Notes: generated from the sequence alone by a model not told the origin. A DNA stretch of 64,000 bases from Nocardioides pini (GCF_026712185.1 NZ_JAPPUX010000004.1:620001-684000), one strand, 5' to 3'. Shown: positions 56,281-64,000, numbered from the stretch's first letter. Numbers and translations: made by a program.

Positions 56281-56782
56281 CGCGGCTTCTTCCTTCGTGA
56301 TCGGTCGTGTCATCGGTGGACTGGTCGTGGTCGGAGCGGAACAGCACGTTGTCGAGCGCGAGGCGCGACGACGGGCGCACGACGAGCCACAGGCTCAGTG
56401 CCAGCAGGCCGACGTCGCGCGCGATCTCACCGGGATAGGCGGCCGCCGCGTCGGGGATCTCCCCGCCGCCGCCGAAGCAGCCGCACTCGATCGACAGCCC
56501 GCGCGCCCAGGCGGTCGAGATGCCGACGATGAAGGCCAGGAAGAGCAGCGCCGACACCAGGGAGGCCCCCCGCACCAGCACGCCCAGGACCAGGCACAGG
56601 CCCACGACGATCTCGACGACGGGCAGGAGGTGCCCGATCGTCGGGACGACCGCCTCCGGCAAGAGGTCGTACGCCCGCACGGCTCGCACGCTGTCCGCGG
56701 GGTGGGGCAGCTTGAGCGCCCCTGCCGCGATCCACACGCCGCCCGTCACCAGGCGGGCGACGAGACCGAACCAGTCCTTCAC
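56246..56782 (-). CDS. MauE/DoxX-family membrane protein
   Basis: A 178-residue protein with four membrane helices (about 7-155) and a cysteine pair in SIECGCFGGGGE on the outer side, the MauE signature. MauE-type proteins pass electrons or disulfides between quinone and a thioredoxin-like partner; the coupled DsbA-like gene downstream is the natural partner. The GTG at 56782 is used, with GGGGG just upstream. The C-terminal tail (DDTTDHEGRSRDGAEEE) overlaps the start of the next gene. Confidence 0.85.
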   Translation of the reverse strand: MKDWFGLVARLVTGGVWIAAGALKLPHPADSVRAVRAYDLLPEAVVPTIGHLLPVVEIVVGLCLVLGVLVRGASLVSALLFLAFIVGISTAWARGLSIECGCFGGGGEIPDAAAAYPGEIARDVGLLALSLWLVVRPSSRLALDNVLFRSDHDQSTDDTTDHEGRSRDGAEEELAQDR

Positions 56783-56854
56783 GCCCCCGACCTTATGAGG
56801 CGAGGCTGAGTCGAGCCTGAGAGCGTCCGGCAGGGCCAAGTAGGGTGGCCCGTC

Positions 56855-57499
56855 GTGAGCGACAGACTGGTGTGGATCGACTGCGAGATGACCGGCCTCG
56901 ACCTGGGAGCCGACGCGCTCGTCGAGGTGGCGGCGCTCGTCACCGACTTCGAGCTCAACGTCCTCGGCGAGGGCATCGACGTGATCATCAAGCCGTCGCA
57001 GGAGGCGCTCGACCAGATGGTGGAGTTCGTGCGGAGCATGCACGAGAAGTCGGGCCTGCTCGACGAGCTCGCCAGCGGTACGACGCTCGCCGACGCCGAG
57101 CAGCAGGTGCTCGCCTACATCAGGGAGCACTGCCCCGACGGGAGCCGTCCGCCGCTCGCCGGCAACACCGTCGCCACCGACCGCTCGTTCCTCGCGCGCG
57201 ACATGCAGGAGCTCGAGTCCTTCCTGCACTACCGGATCGTCGACGTCTCCTCGATCAAGGAGCTCTCGCGCCGGTGGTACCCCCGCGCCTACTTCGCGGC
57301 GCCCACGAAGCGGGGCAACCACCGGGCGCTCGCCGACATCCAGGAGAGCATCGAGGAGCTGCGCTACTACCGCGAGGCCGTCTTCGTCCCGCAGCCCGGC
57401 CCCGACAGCGTCCGCGCCAAGGAGATCGCCGCGCGCCACGGCGGCCAGCTGACCGGCCTCGGCCCGGACACGGACGCCGATTCCGGCTCCACGGACTGA
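56855..57499 (+). CDS. orn: Oligoribonuclease
   Basis: A 214-residue 3'-5' exoribonuclease of the DEDDh group that degrades 2-5-mers and pGpG. Motif ExoI is LVWIDCEMTGLD (D9, E11), ExoII has ATDRSFLARDM, and ExoIII is HRALADIQESI. Length is slightly above the usual 180-200 because of a polar C-terminal tail. The start is GTG at 56855. It is divergent from the MauE gene and upstream of tRNA-His. Confidence 0.96.
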   Translation: MSDRLVWIDCEMTGLDLGADALVEVAALVTDFELNVLGEGIDVIIKPSQEALDQMVEFVRSMHEKSGLLDELASGTTLADAEQQVLAYIREHCPDGSRPPLAGNTVATDRSFLARDMQELESFLHYRIVDVSSIKELSRRWYPRAYFAAPTKRGNHRALADIQESIEELRYYREAVFVPQPGPDSVRAKEIAARHGGQLTGLGPDTDADSGSTD

Positions 57500-57546
57500 G
57501 TGCCCTACACTTCTCGTCGTCCACAGCGGCAACGCTGCGGGACATG

Positions 57547-57622
57547 GTGGGTATAGCTCAGCTGGTAGAGCGCCGCCTTGTGGTGGCGGATGTCGCGGGT
57601 TCAAGTCCCGTTACTCACCCCA
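57547..57622 (+). tRNA. tRNA-His (GUG)
   Basis: A cloverleaf with acceptor GTGGGTA/TACTCAC (one G-T pair), anticodon GUG in TTGTGGT and T-arm GGTTCAAGTCC. A G at 57546 can serve as the extra 5' G of tRNA-His opposite C73. The CCA (57620-57622) is encoded. Confidence 0.96.
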
Positions 57623-57628
57623 ACCGAT

Positions 57629-57656
57629 GGAGCCCCCGGCAGCAGCCGGGGGCTCC
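57629..57656. terminator. Terminator after tRNA-His, shared with the convergent FUSC gene
   Basis: A perfect 12-bp stem (GGAGCCCCCGGC with GCCGGGGGCTCC) and a four-base loop, seven bases beyond the tRNA. Confidence 0.85.
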
Positions 57657-57679
57657 GTCGCGTTCACGGCGCAGCAGCG

Positions 57680-58801
57680 TCAGGCGTCGGCGACGCGGCC
57701 CATCGGAAGCCGGATCGGCACGCGCGAGCGCCCGATCGGGTTGGCTGCGGCGACCCGGTCCATGGCGTCGATGATGTTGCGCAGGTTGATGATCAGCGCG
57801 CCGTAGATCGGCCACTCCGGGGAGCGCTCGGTGGACCGGAGCTCCTCGGTGAAGACCTCCAGCCGGCGGCGTACGTCGAGCAGGGCCTCGGGGTCGGCGG
57901 CGCTGGTCGCCCGCCCCGTGTCGCCGAGCATCGAGATCCACGGCTCGGCGAACGCCTCGCCCCACGCCTCGCGGTGCGCCTGCTGCCCACCGAGGGTGCG
58001 CGCGAGGCTGCGGGTCTCGGCGATGGCCTGCTCCATGCGGCGGAGCAGCTCGTGCCACTCGCGGGGGTTCTTCATCACCTTCGCCGAGCGTCGGGGGTTC
58101 ATCCGAGCGCTCTCCTCGGCCTGCCGCACGAGGGACCAGGCCTGGTCGAGGTCGCCGTCGAGGTCGCGGCTGCGGTCGATCCACCCGTCGACGTCCTCGT
58201 CCTGACACCCCTCACCGAGCCCTCCGGCCATGTCCGTGAGGAGCTCACCGATGCCGTCGTCGACGCGGTCGAGGGCCTTCGCCGCGGTGTGCCGACGCAG
58301 GGGCGGCCACACGATGACGTTGACCAGCAGGCCGACCGCGACGCCGATCGCGGTGTCGAGCAGCCGGGCGATGAGCATGACGTCGTCGTCGAAGCCCGTG
58401 GTCAGCACCACCAGACCGGTGGTCGCGATGGTCGTCGCCTCCGCACCCAGCCAGGGCACGGTGCCCAGCACCAGCGCCACCACCAGGAGCAGGGCGATCG
58501 CCCCCGTGCTCAGGCCGAGGGCCTCCCCCACCACGGTGGCGAGCAGCACGGCGACGACGGTCGCGGCGACCTGCTGCATGCCCTTGGAGAAGGTGCGGTA
58601 GACGGTCGCGTGCACCACGAGCAGCGCTGCCCACGGCGCCAGGAAGGGCTGCGGCAGGTCGAGGACGCTCGCTGCGAGCACCCACGCCGCCACGGCCGCC
58701 AGCACCGTCTTGGCCAGCTGCAGGACGTCGTTCCACCAGATCGGGTCACCGAGCCGGTCGTCGACGCGCTGCCTCCACCTCTCCCACGGGCTCTCCCTCA
58801 C
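57680..58801 (-). CDS. FUSC/aromatic acid exporter-family membrane protein
   Basis: A 373-residue protein with about six membrane helices in residues 28-165 (for example LAKTVLAAVAAWVLAASVL and AIALLLVVALVLGTVPWL), ending with DTAIGVAVGLLVNVIVWPPLRR, the FUSC-family motif. The C-terminal half is soluble and helical. Related proteins export aromatic acids or other toxic small molecules; no partner pump component is present. The start is GTG at 58801, with GGAGAGGAG 8 bases upstream. Confidence 0.85.
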   Translation of the reverse strand: MRESPWERWRQRVDDRLGDPIWWNDVLQLAKTVLAAVAAWVLAASVLDLPQPFLAPWAALLVVHATVYRTFSKGMQQVAATVVAVLLATVVGEALGLSTGAIALLLVVALVLGTVPWLGAEATTIATTGLVVLTTGFDDDVMLIARLLDTAIGVAVGLLVNVIVWPPLRRHTAAKALDRVDDGIGELLTDMAGGLGEGCQDEDVDGWIDRSRDLDGDLDQAWSLVRQAEESARMNPRRSAKVMKNPREWHELLRRMEQAIAETRSLARTLGGQQAHREAWGEAFAEPWISMLGDTGRATSAADPEALLDVRRRLEVFTEELRSTERSPEWPIYGALIINLRNIIDAMDRVAAANPIGRSRVPIRLPMGRVADA

Positions 58802-58885
58802 GACGTGCTCCTCTCCCTCACCGACCGACACTACGGACGCGCGGGGGAGGTGCAAGTCGGGACGACCCCTCCGGGCGGGACGACC

Positions 58886-59152
58886 TCACGCGAGGGAGAG
58901 GAAGAGCTTCTCCATCTTCTTCACGTCGATGCTGTCGATGTCGCCGTCGCCCGCGACGAGGCACTGCTGGAGCCCGGACGCCACGATCGCGAAGCCGGCG
59001 CGGTCCAGCGCCTTGGACACCGCGGCCAGCTGGGTGACGACGTCCTCGCAGTCGCGGCCCTCCTCCAGCAGGCGGAGCACACCGGCGAGCTGACCCTGCG
59101 CGCGCTTGATGCGGTTGACGACGGGCGTCATCTGGTCGGGATCGAGCTGCAT
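58886..59152 (-). CDS. cstR: CsoR/CstR-family repressor, thiol-sensing type
   Basis: An 88-residue all-helical DNA-binding protein. The conserved cysteines are C35 (GRDCEDVV) and C64 (GLQQCL). In copper-sensing CsoR the pattern is Cys, His and Cys (about 36, 61, 65). Here the His position is Gly60, so copper binding is unlikely and the pair resembles CstR, which forms di- or trisulfide bridges with reactive sulfur. The divergent operon encodes a persulfide dioxygenase, supporting this. Two palindromic operators lie in the 135-bp divergent gap. Confidence 0.88.
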   Translation of the reverse strand: MQLDPDQMTPVVNRIKRAQGQLAGVLRLLEEGRDCEDVVTQLAAVSKALDRAGFAIVASGLQQCLVAGDGDIDSIDVKKMEKLFLSLA

Positions 59153-59202
59153 CCAGTCCTCCTCGGGGCCGGTCCGGGGCGGCGGGCACCGCGATCACCA
59201 GC

Positions 59203-59218
59203 ATACCCCCCGGGGTGT
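59203..59218. promoter_or_regulatory. CstR-type operator 1
   Basis: ATACCCCCCGGGGTGT is a near-perfect palindrome (ATACCCC then GGGGTGT). C-rich/G-rich arms of this kind are the known site type for CsoR-family repressors. Confidence 0.72.
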
Positions 59219-59234
59219 TTTGCGTTCTCCCCGG

Positions 59235-59250
59235 ATACCCCCTAGGGTAT
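59235..59250. promoter_or_regulatory. CstR-type operator 2
   Basis: ATACCCCCTAGGGTAT has perfect 6-bp arms (ATACCC/GGGTAT) and is 32 bases from operator 1, a spacing of about three helical turns. It lies closer to the dioxygenase start. Confidence 0.78.
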
Positions 59251-59287
59251 TCACAGACGCCAGCACAGCGAGCACGAGAGGATCGCC

Positions 59288-60679
59288 ATGACCCACCCGA
59301 CGACCGACCTGACGGTCCTCGTGATCGACACCCCGACGCTCGGCGACCGCAGCTACCTCGTGCACGACGGCGAGGTCGCGTTCGTGGTCGACCCCCAGCG
59401 CGACATCGACCGCGTCCTGGCCCTCCTCGACGAGCACGGCGTGCGACTCACGCACGTCTTCGAGACCCACATCCACAACGACTACGTCACCGGCGGCCTC
59501 GCCCTCGCCGAGCGCACCGGTGCCCAGTACCTCGTCAACGGCGAGGACGACGTCTCCTTCTCCCGCACCCCCGTAGCGAACGGAGACGTCGTCGAGGTGG
59601 GTGGACGTATGCGCGTCACTGCGCTGGCGACCCCCGGCCACACGTTCACCCACCTCTCCTACGTGATCACCGACGCCGCGGCCGACGGCGACCAGCAGGT
59701 CGGCGTCTTCTCGGGCGGATCACTGCTCTACGGGGCGACCGGTCGCCCGGACCTGCTCGGGCCCGAGCACACCCACGACCTCGTGCACCACCAGCACGCG
59801 TCGGCACACCGGCTCGCCGACCTCCTCCCCGACGAGGCGGAGGTCTATCCCACCCACGGCTTCGGCTCCTTCTGCTCCGCGACCCAGTCCGACGCGTCGT
59901 CGTCGACGATCGGCCGCGAGAAGCAGTCCAACCCCGTCCTCACCCAGGACGAGCAGACCTACGTCGAGGAGCTGCTGGCCGGGCTCGGCCCCTGGCCGGC
60001 CTACTACGCCCACATGGCCCCGGCCAACGCCGCCGGCCCCTCCGAGCCCGACCTGTCACCTCCCGCCGTCGCCGACGCGACCGAGCTGCGGCGCCGCATC
60101 GAGGCCGGCGAGTGGGTCGTCGACCTGCGCAACCGCACGGCCTTCGCCGCCGGGCACGCCCCGGGGACGCTCAACTTCGGACTCGACGGCGGCTTCGCCA
60201 CCTACCTGGGCTGGCTCATCTCCTGGGGCACCCCGCTGACGCTGCTCGGCGAGACCGCCGATGACGTCGCCGAAGCCCAGCGCGAGCTGGTCCGCATCGG
60301 CATCGACCGCCCCGCAGCACACGCCACCGGCGGGCCCGAGGACTGGAGCGACCGCCCGCTCAGCTCCTTCGCCACCGCGACCTTCGCCGACCTCGCCCAG
60401 GTGCGGCACCACCGCGAGGTCGTCGTCCTCGACGTACGACGCGCCGACGAGCACGACGCCGCTCGCATCGCCGGTGCCGTCAACATCCCGCTCCACGAGC
60501 TGTGGGACCGCCTGGCCGAGGTGCCGGCCGGCGAGGTCTGGGTGCACTGCGCCGGTGGCTACCGCGCGTCCGTCGCCGCCTCCGTGCTCGACGCGGCCGG
60601 TCGCTCCCTCGTCGCCATCGACGACTCCTTCGACAACGCCGAGCCGGTGGGTCTCCACCTCGTGGGGCCGGCGGCGTGA
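59288..60679 (+). CDS. MBL-fold persulfide dioxygenase fused to rhodanese domains (CstB/Blh-like)
   Basis: A 463-residue fusion. Residues 1-250 are a metallo-beta-lactamase domain with the iron-site motif ETHIHNDYVTGG (H61, H63, D65). About 265-350 is a rhodanese domain without an active cysteine (VVDLRNRTAFAAGHAPG). About 365-455 is an active rhodanese domain with HCAGGYRA holding the catalytic cysteine. This MBL - inactive rhodanese - active rhodanese order matches CstB, which turns persulfides into sulfite or thiosulfate. The GTGA overlap with the next gene couples it to the exporter. Confidence 0.93.
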   Translation: MTHPTTDLTVLVIDTPTLGDRSYLVHDGEVAFVVDPQRDIDRVLALLDEHGVRLTHVFETHIHNDYVTGGLALAERTGAQYLVNGEDDVSFSRTPVANGDVVEVGGRMRVTALATPGHTFTHLSYVITDAAADGDQQVGVFSGGSLLYGATGRPDLLGPEHTHDLVHHQHASAHRLADLLPDEAEVYPTHGFGSFCSATQSDASSSTIGREKQSNPVLTQDEQTYVEELLAGLGPWPAYYAHMAPANAAGPSEPDLSPPAVADATELRRRIEAGEWVVDLRNRTAFAAGHAPGTLNFGLDGGFATYLGWLISWGTPLTLLGETADDVAEAQRELVRIGIDRPAAHATGGPEDWSDRPLSSFATATFADLAQVRHHREVVVLDVRRADEHDAARIAGAVNIPLHELWDRLAEVPAGEVWVHCAGGYRASVAASVLDAAGRSLVAIDDSFDNAEPVGLHLVGPAA

Positions 60680-61506
60680 TCGAGATCGTCCTCGCCGTCG
60701 TGGCCGGCGCGCTCATCGGGCTCAGCCTCGGGGCGCTCGGTGGCGGTGGCTCGATCCTGGCCGTCCCGGTGCTGCTCGCCCTCGGCCAGTCAGCCACCCA
60801 GGCCACGACCGGCTCGCTGGTCGTCGTCGGGGTCACCTCGCTCGCCGGGGCCGTCACCGCGCGGCGTGCGGGCACCGTGCTGCTGGCGCGAGGGGCCGCC
60901 TTCGGCGCCGTCGCCATCGGCGGTGCCGTCGCCGGTGCGCACCTGTCCGCGACGGTGCCCGAACCGGTCCTGCTGGCCGCCTTCTCCGCCCTGATGCTCC
61001 TCGTCGCCGGCCTGATGGCGGCGCGGCAGCTGCGGAGCCGACGCGCGGCCGGTCCCTTGGACCCGGCCGTCGAGCGTCCCGGGCTCGACGACCCGATCAT
61101 CACCTTCAGCCCCACCTTCATGTGCCAGTGCCCGCGCGCGCTCAAGGTCGTGGTGACCGCGACCGTCGTGGGCCTGCTGACCGGCTTCCTCGGCGTCGGT
61201 GGCGGCTTCCTCGTCGTGCCCGCGTTGGTCCTCGCTCTGGCCCTGCCGATGCGCTACGCCGCCGGCACCTCGCTGGTCGTCATCACCATCACCAGCGCGG
61301 CCGCTCTCGCCACCCGGGCCGGAGCGGGCATCGCCCCGGACTGGGGCCTCGTCGTCGCCCTCACGCTGACCTCCATCGTCGGCTCCGTCGTCGGCGCGCG
61401 GGTCGCGGCGCGGGCCGACACCGCGCGCCTGTCCGCCGCGTTCACCGGGCTGGTCCTCGCCGTGGCGGCGTACGTCGCGGTGCAGGCGTTGCCCGCCCTC
61501 GTCTGA
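60676..61506 (+). CDS. TauE/SafE-family sulfite/sulfur-compound exporter
   Basis: A 276-residue membrane protein of about eight helices in two halves. Each begins with the glycine-rich family motif: LGALGGGGSILAVPVL near residue 17 and FLGVGGGFLVVPALV near 170. A loop with FMCQCPRALK carries two cysteines. It probably exports sulfite formed by the adjacent dioxygenase. The start is GTG at 60676, overlapping the dioxygenase stop by GTGA. Confidence 0.9.
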   Translation: MIEIVLAVVAGALIGLSLGALGGGGSILAVPVLLALGQSATQATTGSLVVVGVTSLAGAVTARRAGTVLLARGAAFGAVAIGGAVAGAHLSATVPEPVLLAAFSALMLLVAGLMAARQLRSRRAAGPLDPAVERPGLDDPIITFSPTFMCQCPRALKVVVTATVVGLLTGFLGVGGGFLVVPALVLALALPMRYAAGTSLVVITITSAAALATRAGAGIAPDWGLVVALTLTSIVGSVVGARVAARADTARLSAAFTGLVLAVAAYVAVQALPALV

Positions 61507-61544
61507 TTCCCTCCCACCACCCACTGCAACAGAAGGAGCCCTCC

Positions 61545-61727
61545 ATGTGCCGACCGACCACCTGCAAGACCTGCGGCAAGACCACCTGGGCCGGCTGCGG
61601 CCAGCACGTCGCCCAGGTCAAGGCCGGCGTGCCCGCCCAGCAGTGGTGCAACGGCCAGCACAGCGCGGCCGAGAAGGAGGCCAGCGGCTCCAGCGGCGGC
61701 CTCCTGTCCCGGCTGTTCGGCCGCTGA
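61545..61727 (+). CDS. 60-residue cysteine-rich protein of the reactive-sulfur operon
   Basis: The reading frame starts at ATG 61545 behind AGAAGGAG and encodes MCRPTTCKTCGKTTWAGCG, then a VPAQQWCNGQHS motif and a GSSGGLLSRLFGR tail. Cysteines fall at 2, 7, 10, 18 and 35, with His at 21 and 39, giving a C-x2-C...C-x2-H zinc-ribbon-like layout. It lies 38 bases after the exporter gene with no terminator between, so it belongs to the operon. Short Cys-rich proteins with this start are widespread in actinobacteria and, to my knowledge, uncharacterised. A sulfur carrier or metal-thiolate role is conjecture. Confidence 0.85.
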   Translation: MCRPTTCKTCGKTTWAGCGQHVAQVKAGVPAQQWCNGQHSAAEKEASGSSGGLLSRLFGR

Positions 61728-61730
61728 CGC

Positions 61731-62633
61731 TCACGGGTGGTACGCCGCCCGGTGCGGTCGCGGCGTCGCGAGCAGCACCGGGCACACGGCCTCCCTGAGC
61801 ACGCCGCGGGCGACCGGGCCGATGTGCGACCCGATGGGCACCAGCGGGTCGTGGCGACCGATCACGAGCAGCTCGGCCTCGGCAGATGCCTGCACCAGCA
61901 CGTCGGCGGCCCGGCCCTGCTCGACCACCACCTCGGCCTCGGTGGCGGCGGAGAGGTCGCCGACCCGGTCGAGAGCGGCGCAGACATCGGCCCGGGCGCT
62001 GTTCGACCACCGTCGGACGTCCTCGGCGGCGAACGTGCCCTCGTAGGCCTGCGGGAGCTGCCACGAGTGGACGAGCCGCAGCCCGGCGCCGCGGCCGTGG
62101 GCCTCGGCGAGCGCGGCACGCAGCACCTCGTCGGAGCGGTCCGGCACGTCGATGCCGGCGACGACCACGTGCTGCCGCCCGTCCGGCCGCCACCCGCTCG
62201 GCACGGCGACCACCGGCACCCGCAGGTGCGCGGCCACCCCGCCGGCGACGGTGCGGTTCACGATCCGTGACAGGCGGGTCAGGTGCCGGTGCTCCAGCAC
62301 CACCATCCGCGCGGACCGGCCGACCTCGACGAGCGCGCCCACCGGGGTGCCCCGGACGAGGTCGTGGGTGACGGGGACCGCGCCGTCGACCAGCTCGTCG
62401 GCGATCTTGACCGCCTCGGCGATCCGGCCGGCGCCCCAGGCCTCCATGTCGACCGACGGCAGCAGGACGTGGTCGGCCGCCATCGGGGTCAGGTCGACGG
62501 CGTGCACCAGGTGCAGCCCGCACCCGGCACGGACGGCCTCGGCCGCCGCGAAGGCGAGCGCCGACTCCACCTCTTCTGGTCCGACCCCGACCACGATCCG
62601 GGGTCCGTGTGCGGTGGTGCGCTGCTCGCTCAT
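61731..62633 (-). CDS. Universal stress protein with two Usp domains
   Basis: A 300-residue protein with tandem Usp domains. The first begins at RIVVGVGPEEVESALAFAA (about 12-30) and the second at HVVVAGIDVPDRSDEVLRA (about 155). The second has the ATP-binding pattern VIGRHDPLVPIGSHIGPVARGVL; the first retains a weaker version. Tandem Usp proteins are usually part of dormancy or redox responses. GAGGAC precedes the ATG at 62633. It is divergent from the alcohol dehydrogenase. Confidence 0.92.
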   Translation of the reverse strand: MSEQRTTAHGPRIVVGVGPEEVESALAFAAAEAVRAGCGLHLVHAVDLTPMAADHVLLPSVDMEAWGAGRIAEAVKIADELVDGAVPVTHDLVRGTPVGALVEVGRSARMVVLEHRHLTRLSRIVNRTVAGGVAAHLRVPVVAVPSGWRPDGRQHVVVAGIDVPDRSDEVLRAALAEAHGRGAGLRLVHSWQLPQAYEGTFAAEDVRRWSNSARADVCAALDRVGDLSAATEAEVVVEQGRAADVLVQASAEAELLVIGRHDPLVPIGSHIGPVARGVLREAVCPVLLATPRPHRAAYHP

Positions 62634-62781
62634 GACGTCCTCCTCGGCTGGACCTGCACCTCCACTCTTCGCCTGGGGAGACGTCGTACGAAGGGTCGTT
62701 GGACCCCGCGAGGGACGGCAAAGGGCCCTGCTCCGGCGCCGTCGTCCGGGGCAGGCTGGAGGTGAGCCCGAGGAGGTCGAG
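62634..62781. other. Divergent promoter region between Usp and alcohol dehydrogenase genes
   Basis: 148 bases with no gene. GAGGAGG is visible near 62770. It must hold promoters for both genes, and co-regulation of the pair is plausible. No clear operator was found. Confidence 0.45.
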
Positions 62782-63846
62782 ATGCGCGCACTGCGCCTGA
62801 ACCAGTGGAAGAGCGAGCCCGTGCTCGAGGAGGTCCCGGTCCCCGAGCCCGGGCCGGGAGAGGTCCTGGTGCAGGTGGGCGCCGCGGGGGCGTGCCACTC
62901 CGACCTGCACCTGATGCACGAGTTCGAGCCGGGCACCCTGCCCTACGACCCGCCGTTCACCCTCGGGCACGAGAACGCCGGCTGGGTGCACACCCTGGGC
63001 CAGGGGGTCACCGGTCTCGACGTCGGTCAGCCGGTGGCCGTCGTCGGCGCGTGGGGCTGCGGCACCTGTGACCACTGCCTCGACGGCCTCGAGACGTACT
63101 GCGAACGCCCCGACCTCGCCCCGGTGCCCGGTGGCGGTGGCGGGCTGGGCCTCGATGGCGGCATGGCCGACTTCATGCTCGTGCCGTCCGTACGCCACCT
63201 GGTGCCCCTCCCCGACGGCCTCGAGGTCGTCGACGCGGCCCCGCTGACCGACGCGGCGCTCACGCCCTACCACGCCGTACGCCGCTCGCTGGGCAAGCTG
63301 GGTCCCGGCACGACCGCGGTCGTGATCGGCGTCGGCGGCCTGGGCCACCTCGGCCTGCAGGTCCTCCGGGCGCTGACCGCGGCGCGGGTCATCGCGGTCG
63401 ACGGACGCGAGAGCGCCCGGGACCAGGCCTCGGACCTCGGTGCCGACCTGGTCCTCGACCCCGGACCCGACACGGTGGAGCGCATCCGGGAGGCCACCGG
63501 GGGCCGTGGCGCCGACGTGGTGCTGGACTTCGTCGGCTCCGACGAGACCCTGGCCACTGCGGCCGCCAGCGTGCGGCAGGTCGGCGACATCACCATCGTG
63601 GGGATCGCCGGCGGCACCCTGCCGGTCTCGTTCTTCGGCGTCCCCTACGAGGCCAGCGTCCAGACGACCTACTGGGGCAATCGGCGCGAGCTCGTCGAGG
63701 TGCTCGACCTCGCGAGCCGCGGCCTCCTCCACGCCGCGACGACGATCTACCCGCTCGAGGACGCCGTCTCCGCCTACCAGGACCTGGCCCACGGCGAGGT
63801 CACCGGGCGGGCGGTGGTCGTGCCCAACGACACGTTCACCCCGTGA
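62782..63846 (+). CDS. Zinc-dependent alcohol dehydrogenase (MDR family)
   Basis: A 354-residue medium-chain dehydrogenase. Catalytic zinc ligands are C38, H63 and E64 (GACHSD, LGHENAG). Structural zinc cysteines are C93, C96, C99 and C107 (CGTCDHC...C). The Rossmann NAD(P)-binding motif is VIGVGGLGHLGLQ near residue 173. Members of this group oxidise primary alcohols with NAD+. The ATG at 62782 follows GAGGAGG-type spacing. The preferred substrate is unknown. Confidence 0.93.
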   Translation: MRALRLNQWKSEPVLEEVPVPEPGPGEVLVQVGAAGACHSDLHLMHEFEPGTLPYDPPFTLGHENAGWVHTLGQGVTGLDVGQPVAVVGAWGCGTCDHCLDGLETYCERPDLAPVPGGGGGLGLDGGMADFMLVPSVRHLVPLPDGLEVVDAAPLTDAALTPYHAVRRSLGKLGPGTTAVVIGVGGLGHLGLQVLRALTAARVIAVDGRESARDQASDLGADLVLDPGPDTVERIREATGGRGADVVLDFVGSDETLATAAASVRQVGDITIVGIAGGTLPVSFFGVPYEASVQTTYWGNRRELVEVLDLASRGLLHAATTIYPLEDAVSAYQDLAHGEVTGRAVVVPNDTFTP

Positions 63847-63895
63847 CGCCGGTGTCGCACCGGGGCCGACGGCCGCGAGGGTCTACGTTGGCTCG

Positions 63896-64000
63896 GTGAA
63901 CCCGGCCAGGAACAGCTATGACGTGGTGGTCGTCGGCGGCGGCCACAACGCCCTCGTGAGCGCCGCCTACCTCGCCCGTGCCGGGCTCTCCGTGGTGGTC
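63896..64000 (+). CDS. Start of an FAD/NAD(P)-binding oxidoreductase, cut by the window end
   Basis: 35 codons starting at GTG 63896: (M)NPARNSYDVVVVGGGHNAL, then VSAAYLARAGLSVVV. The dinucleotide-binding GxGxxN variant (VVVGGGHNALVSA) is typical of phytoene desaturase-like and flavin-containing amine oxidases. GHNALV in particular marks the actinobacterial 'phytoene dehydrogenase-related' group. The rest lies beyond the window. Confidence 0.8.
   Translation, partial: MNPARNSYDVVVVGGGHNALVSAAYLARAGLSVVV

Noticed and set aside
58886-59152. Copper-responsive CsoR
   Set aside because: The His ligand between the two cysteines is replaced by Gly60, and no copper ATPase or chaperone is adjacent; sulfur genes are.

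Overview
The window is high-GC actinobacterial chromosome, most likely from Nocardioidaceae (Nocardioides-like). The evidence is gene order (tig, clpP1-clpP2-clpX, valS, folC-DUF4233-ndk, mreBCD), frequent GTG starts, two clpP genes, and a group II truncated haemoglobin next to ordinary actinobacterial housekeeping genes. No rRNA, CRISPR array or plasmid/phage core genes were seen. Family names come from recognised motifs; no database search was run.

Layout. 1-7,100 (mostly minus): cell-shape operon mreB-mreC-mreD running into a cut-off next gene (probably mrdA), then ndk, a DUF4233 membrane protein, folC, a secreted protein and a GNAT acetyltransferase. 7,100-19,800: valS; a membrane-anchored coiled-coil repeat protein; the proteostasis set clpX, clpP2, clpP1 and tig; a MarR/phosphotransferase divergent pair; tRNA-Pro and tRNA-Gly; a SpoIIE-type phosphatase, a Nei-type DNA glycosylase and rpiB. 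19,900-25,400 is the accessory, decaying part: a DUF222-HNH nuclease under a perfect actinobacterial LexA box, a frameshifted cytidylyltransferase, an IS110-family element, a frameshifted RTX-like secreted protein, and a short repeat (CGCGGCAGATCCG) lying between these modules. 25,400-35,300: alpha/beta hydrolase, LURP-one-like protein, metG, a DsbA-family protein, pepN, DUF5130, an MscS channel, truncated haemoglobin and a double-hotdog thioesterase. 35,300-38,100: TetR with two palindromic operators and a 60-residue membrane peptide, a thiolase and a MarR regulator. 38,100-45,200 (minus): ettA, a tail-less SSB, two dynamin-like membrane GTPases and a PrsW protease. 45,300-58,800: aminopeptidase P, an RlmC-type methyltransferase, paralogous secreted proteins, a DctA-type symporter, a large secreted Ig-like protein, tRNA-Arg, an adenosine deaminase-family enzyme, a MauE/DoxX plus DsbA-type thiol module, orn, tRNA-His and a FUSC protein. 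58,880-61,730 is a reactive-sulfur locus: a CsoR-family regulator lacking the copper His, two palindromic operators, an MBL-rhodanese persulfide dioxygenase, a TauE/SafE exporter and a 60-residue Cys-rich protein. The window ends with a universal stress protein, a zinc alcohol dehydrogenase and the first 35 codons of an FAD/NAD(P)-binding oxidoreductase.

How it works together. Many minus-strand neighbours overlap by 1-4 bases (mreBCD, folC/DUF4233, nei/phosphatase, metG/LURP, dynamin/PrsW), so they are probably translationally coupled operons. Perfect GC-rich hairpins mark most convergent gene ends. The most informative regulatory finds are the LexA box at 19,936, the paired operators at 35,501 and 59,203, and the 14-bp direct repeat carrying both start codons of a divergent pair at 14,159. 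The strongest candidates for under-described biology are the IS110 element with its structured leader (possible bridge RNA), the SOS-controlled HNH nuclease, and the Cys-rich peptide of the persulfide operon.
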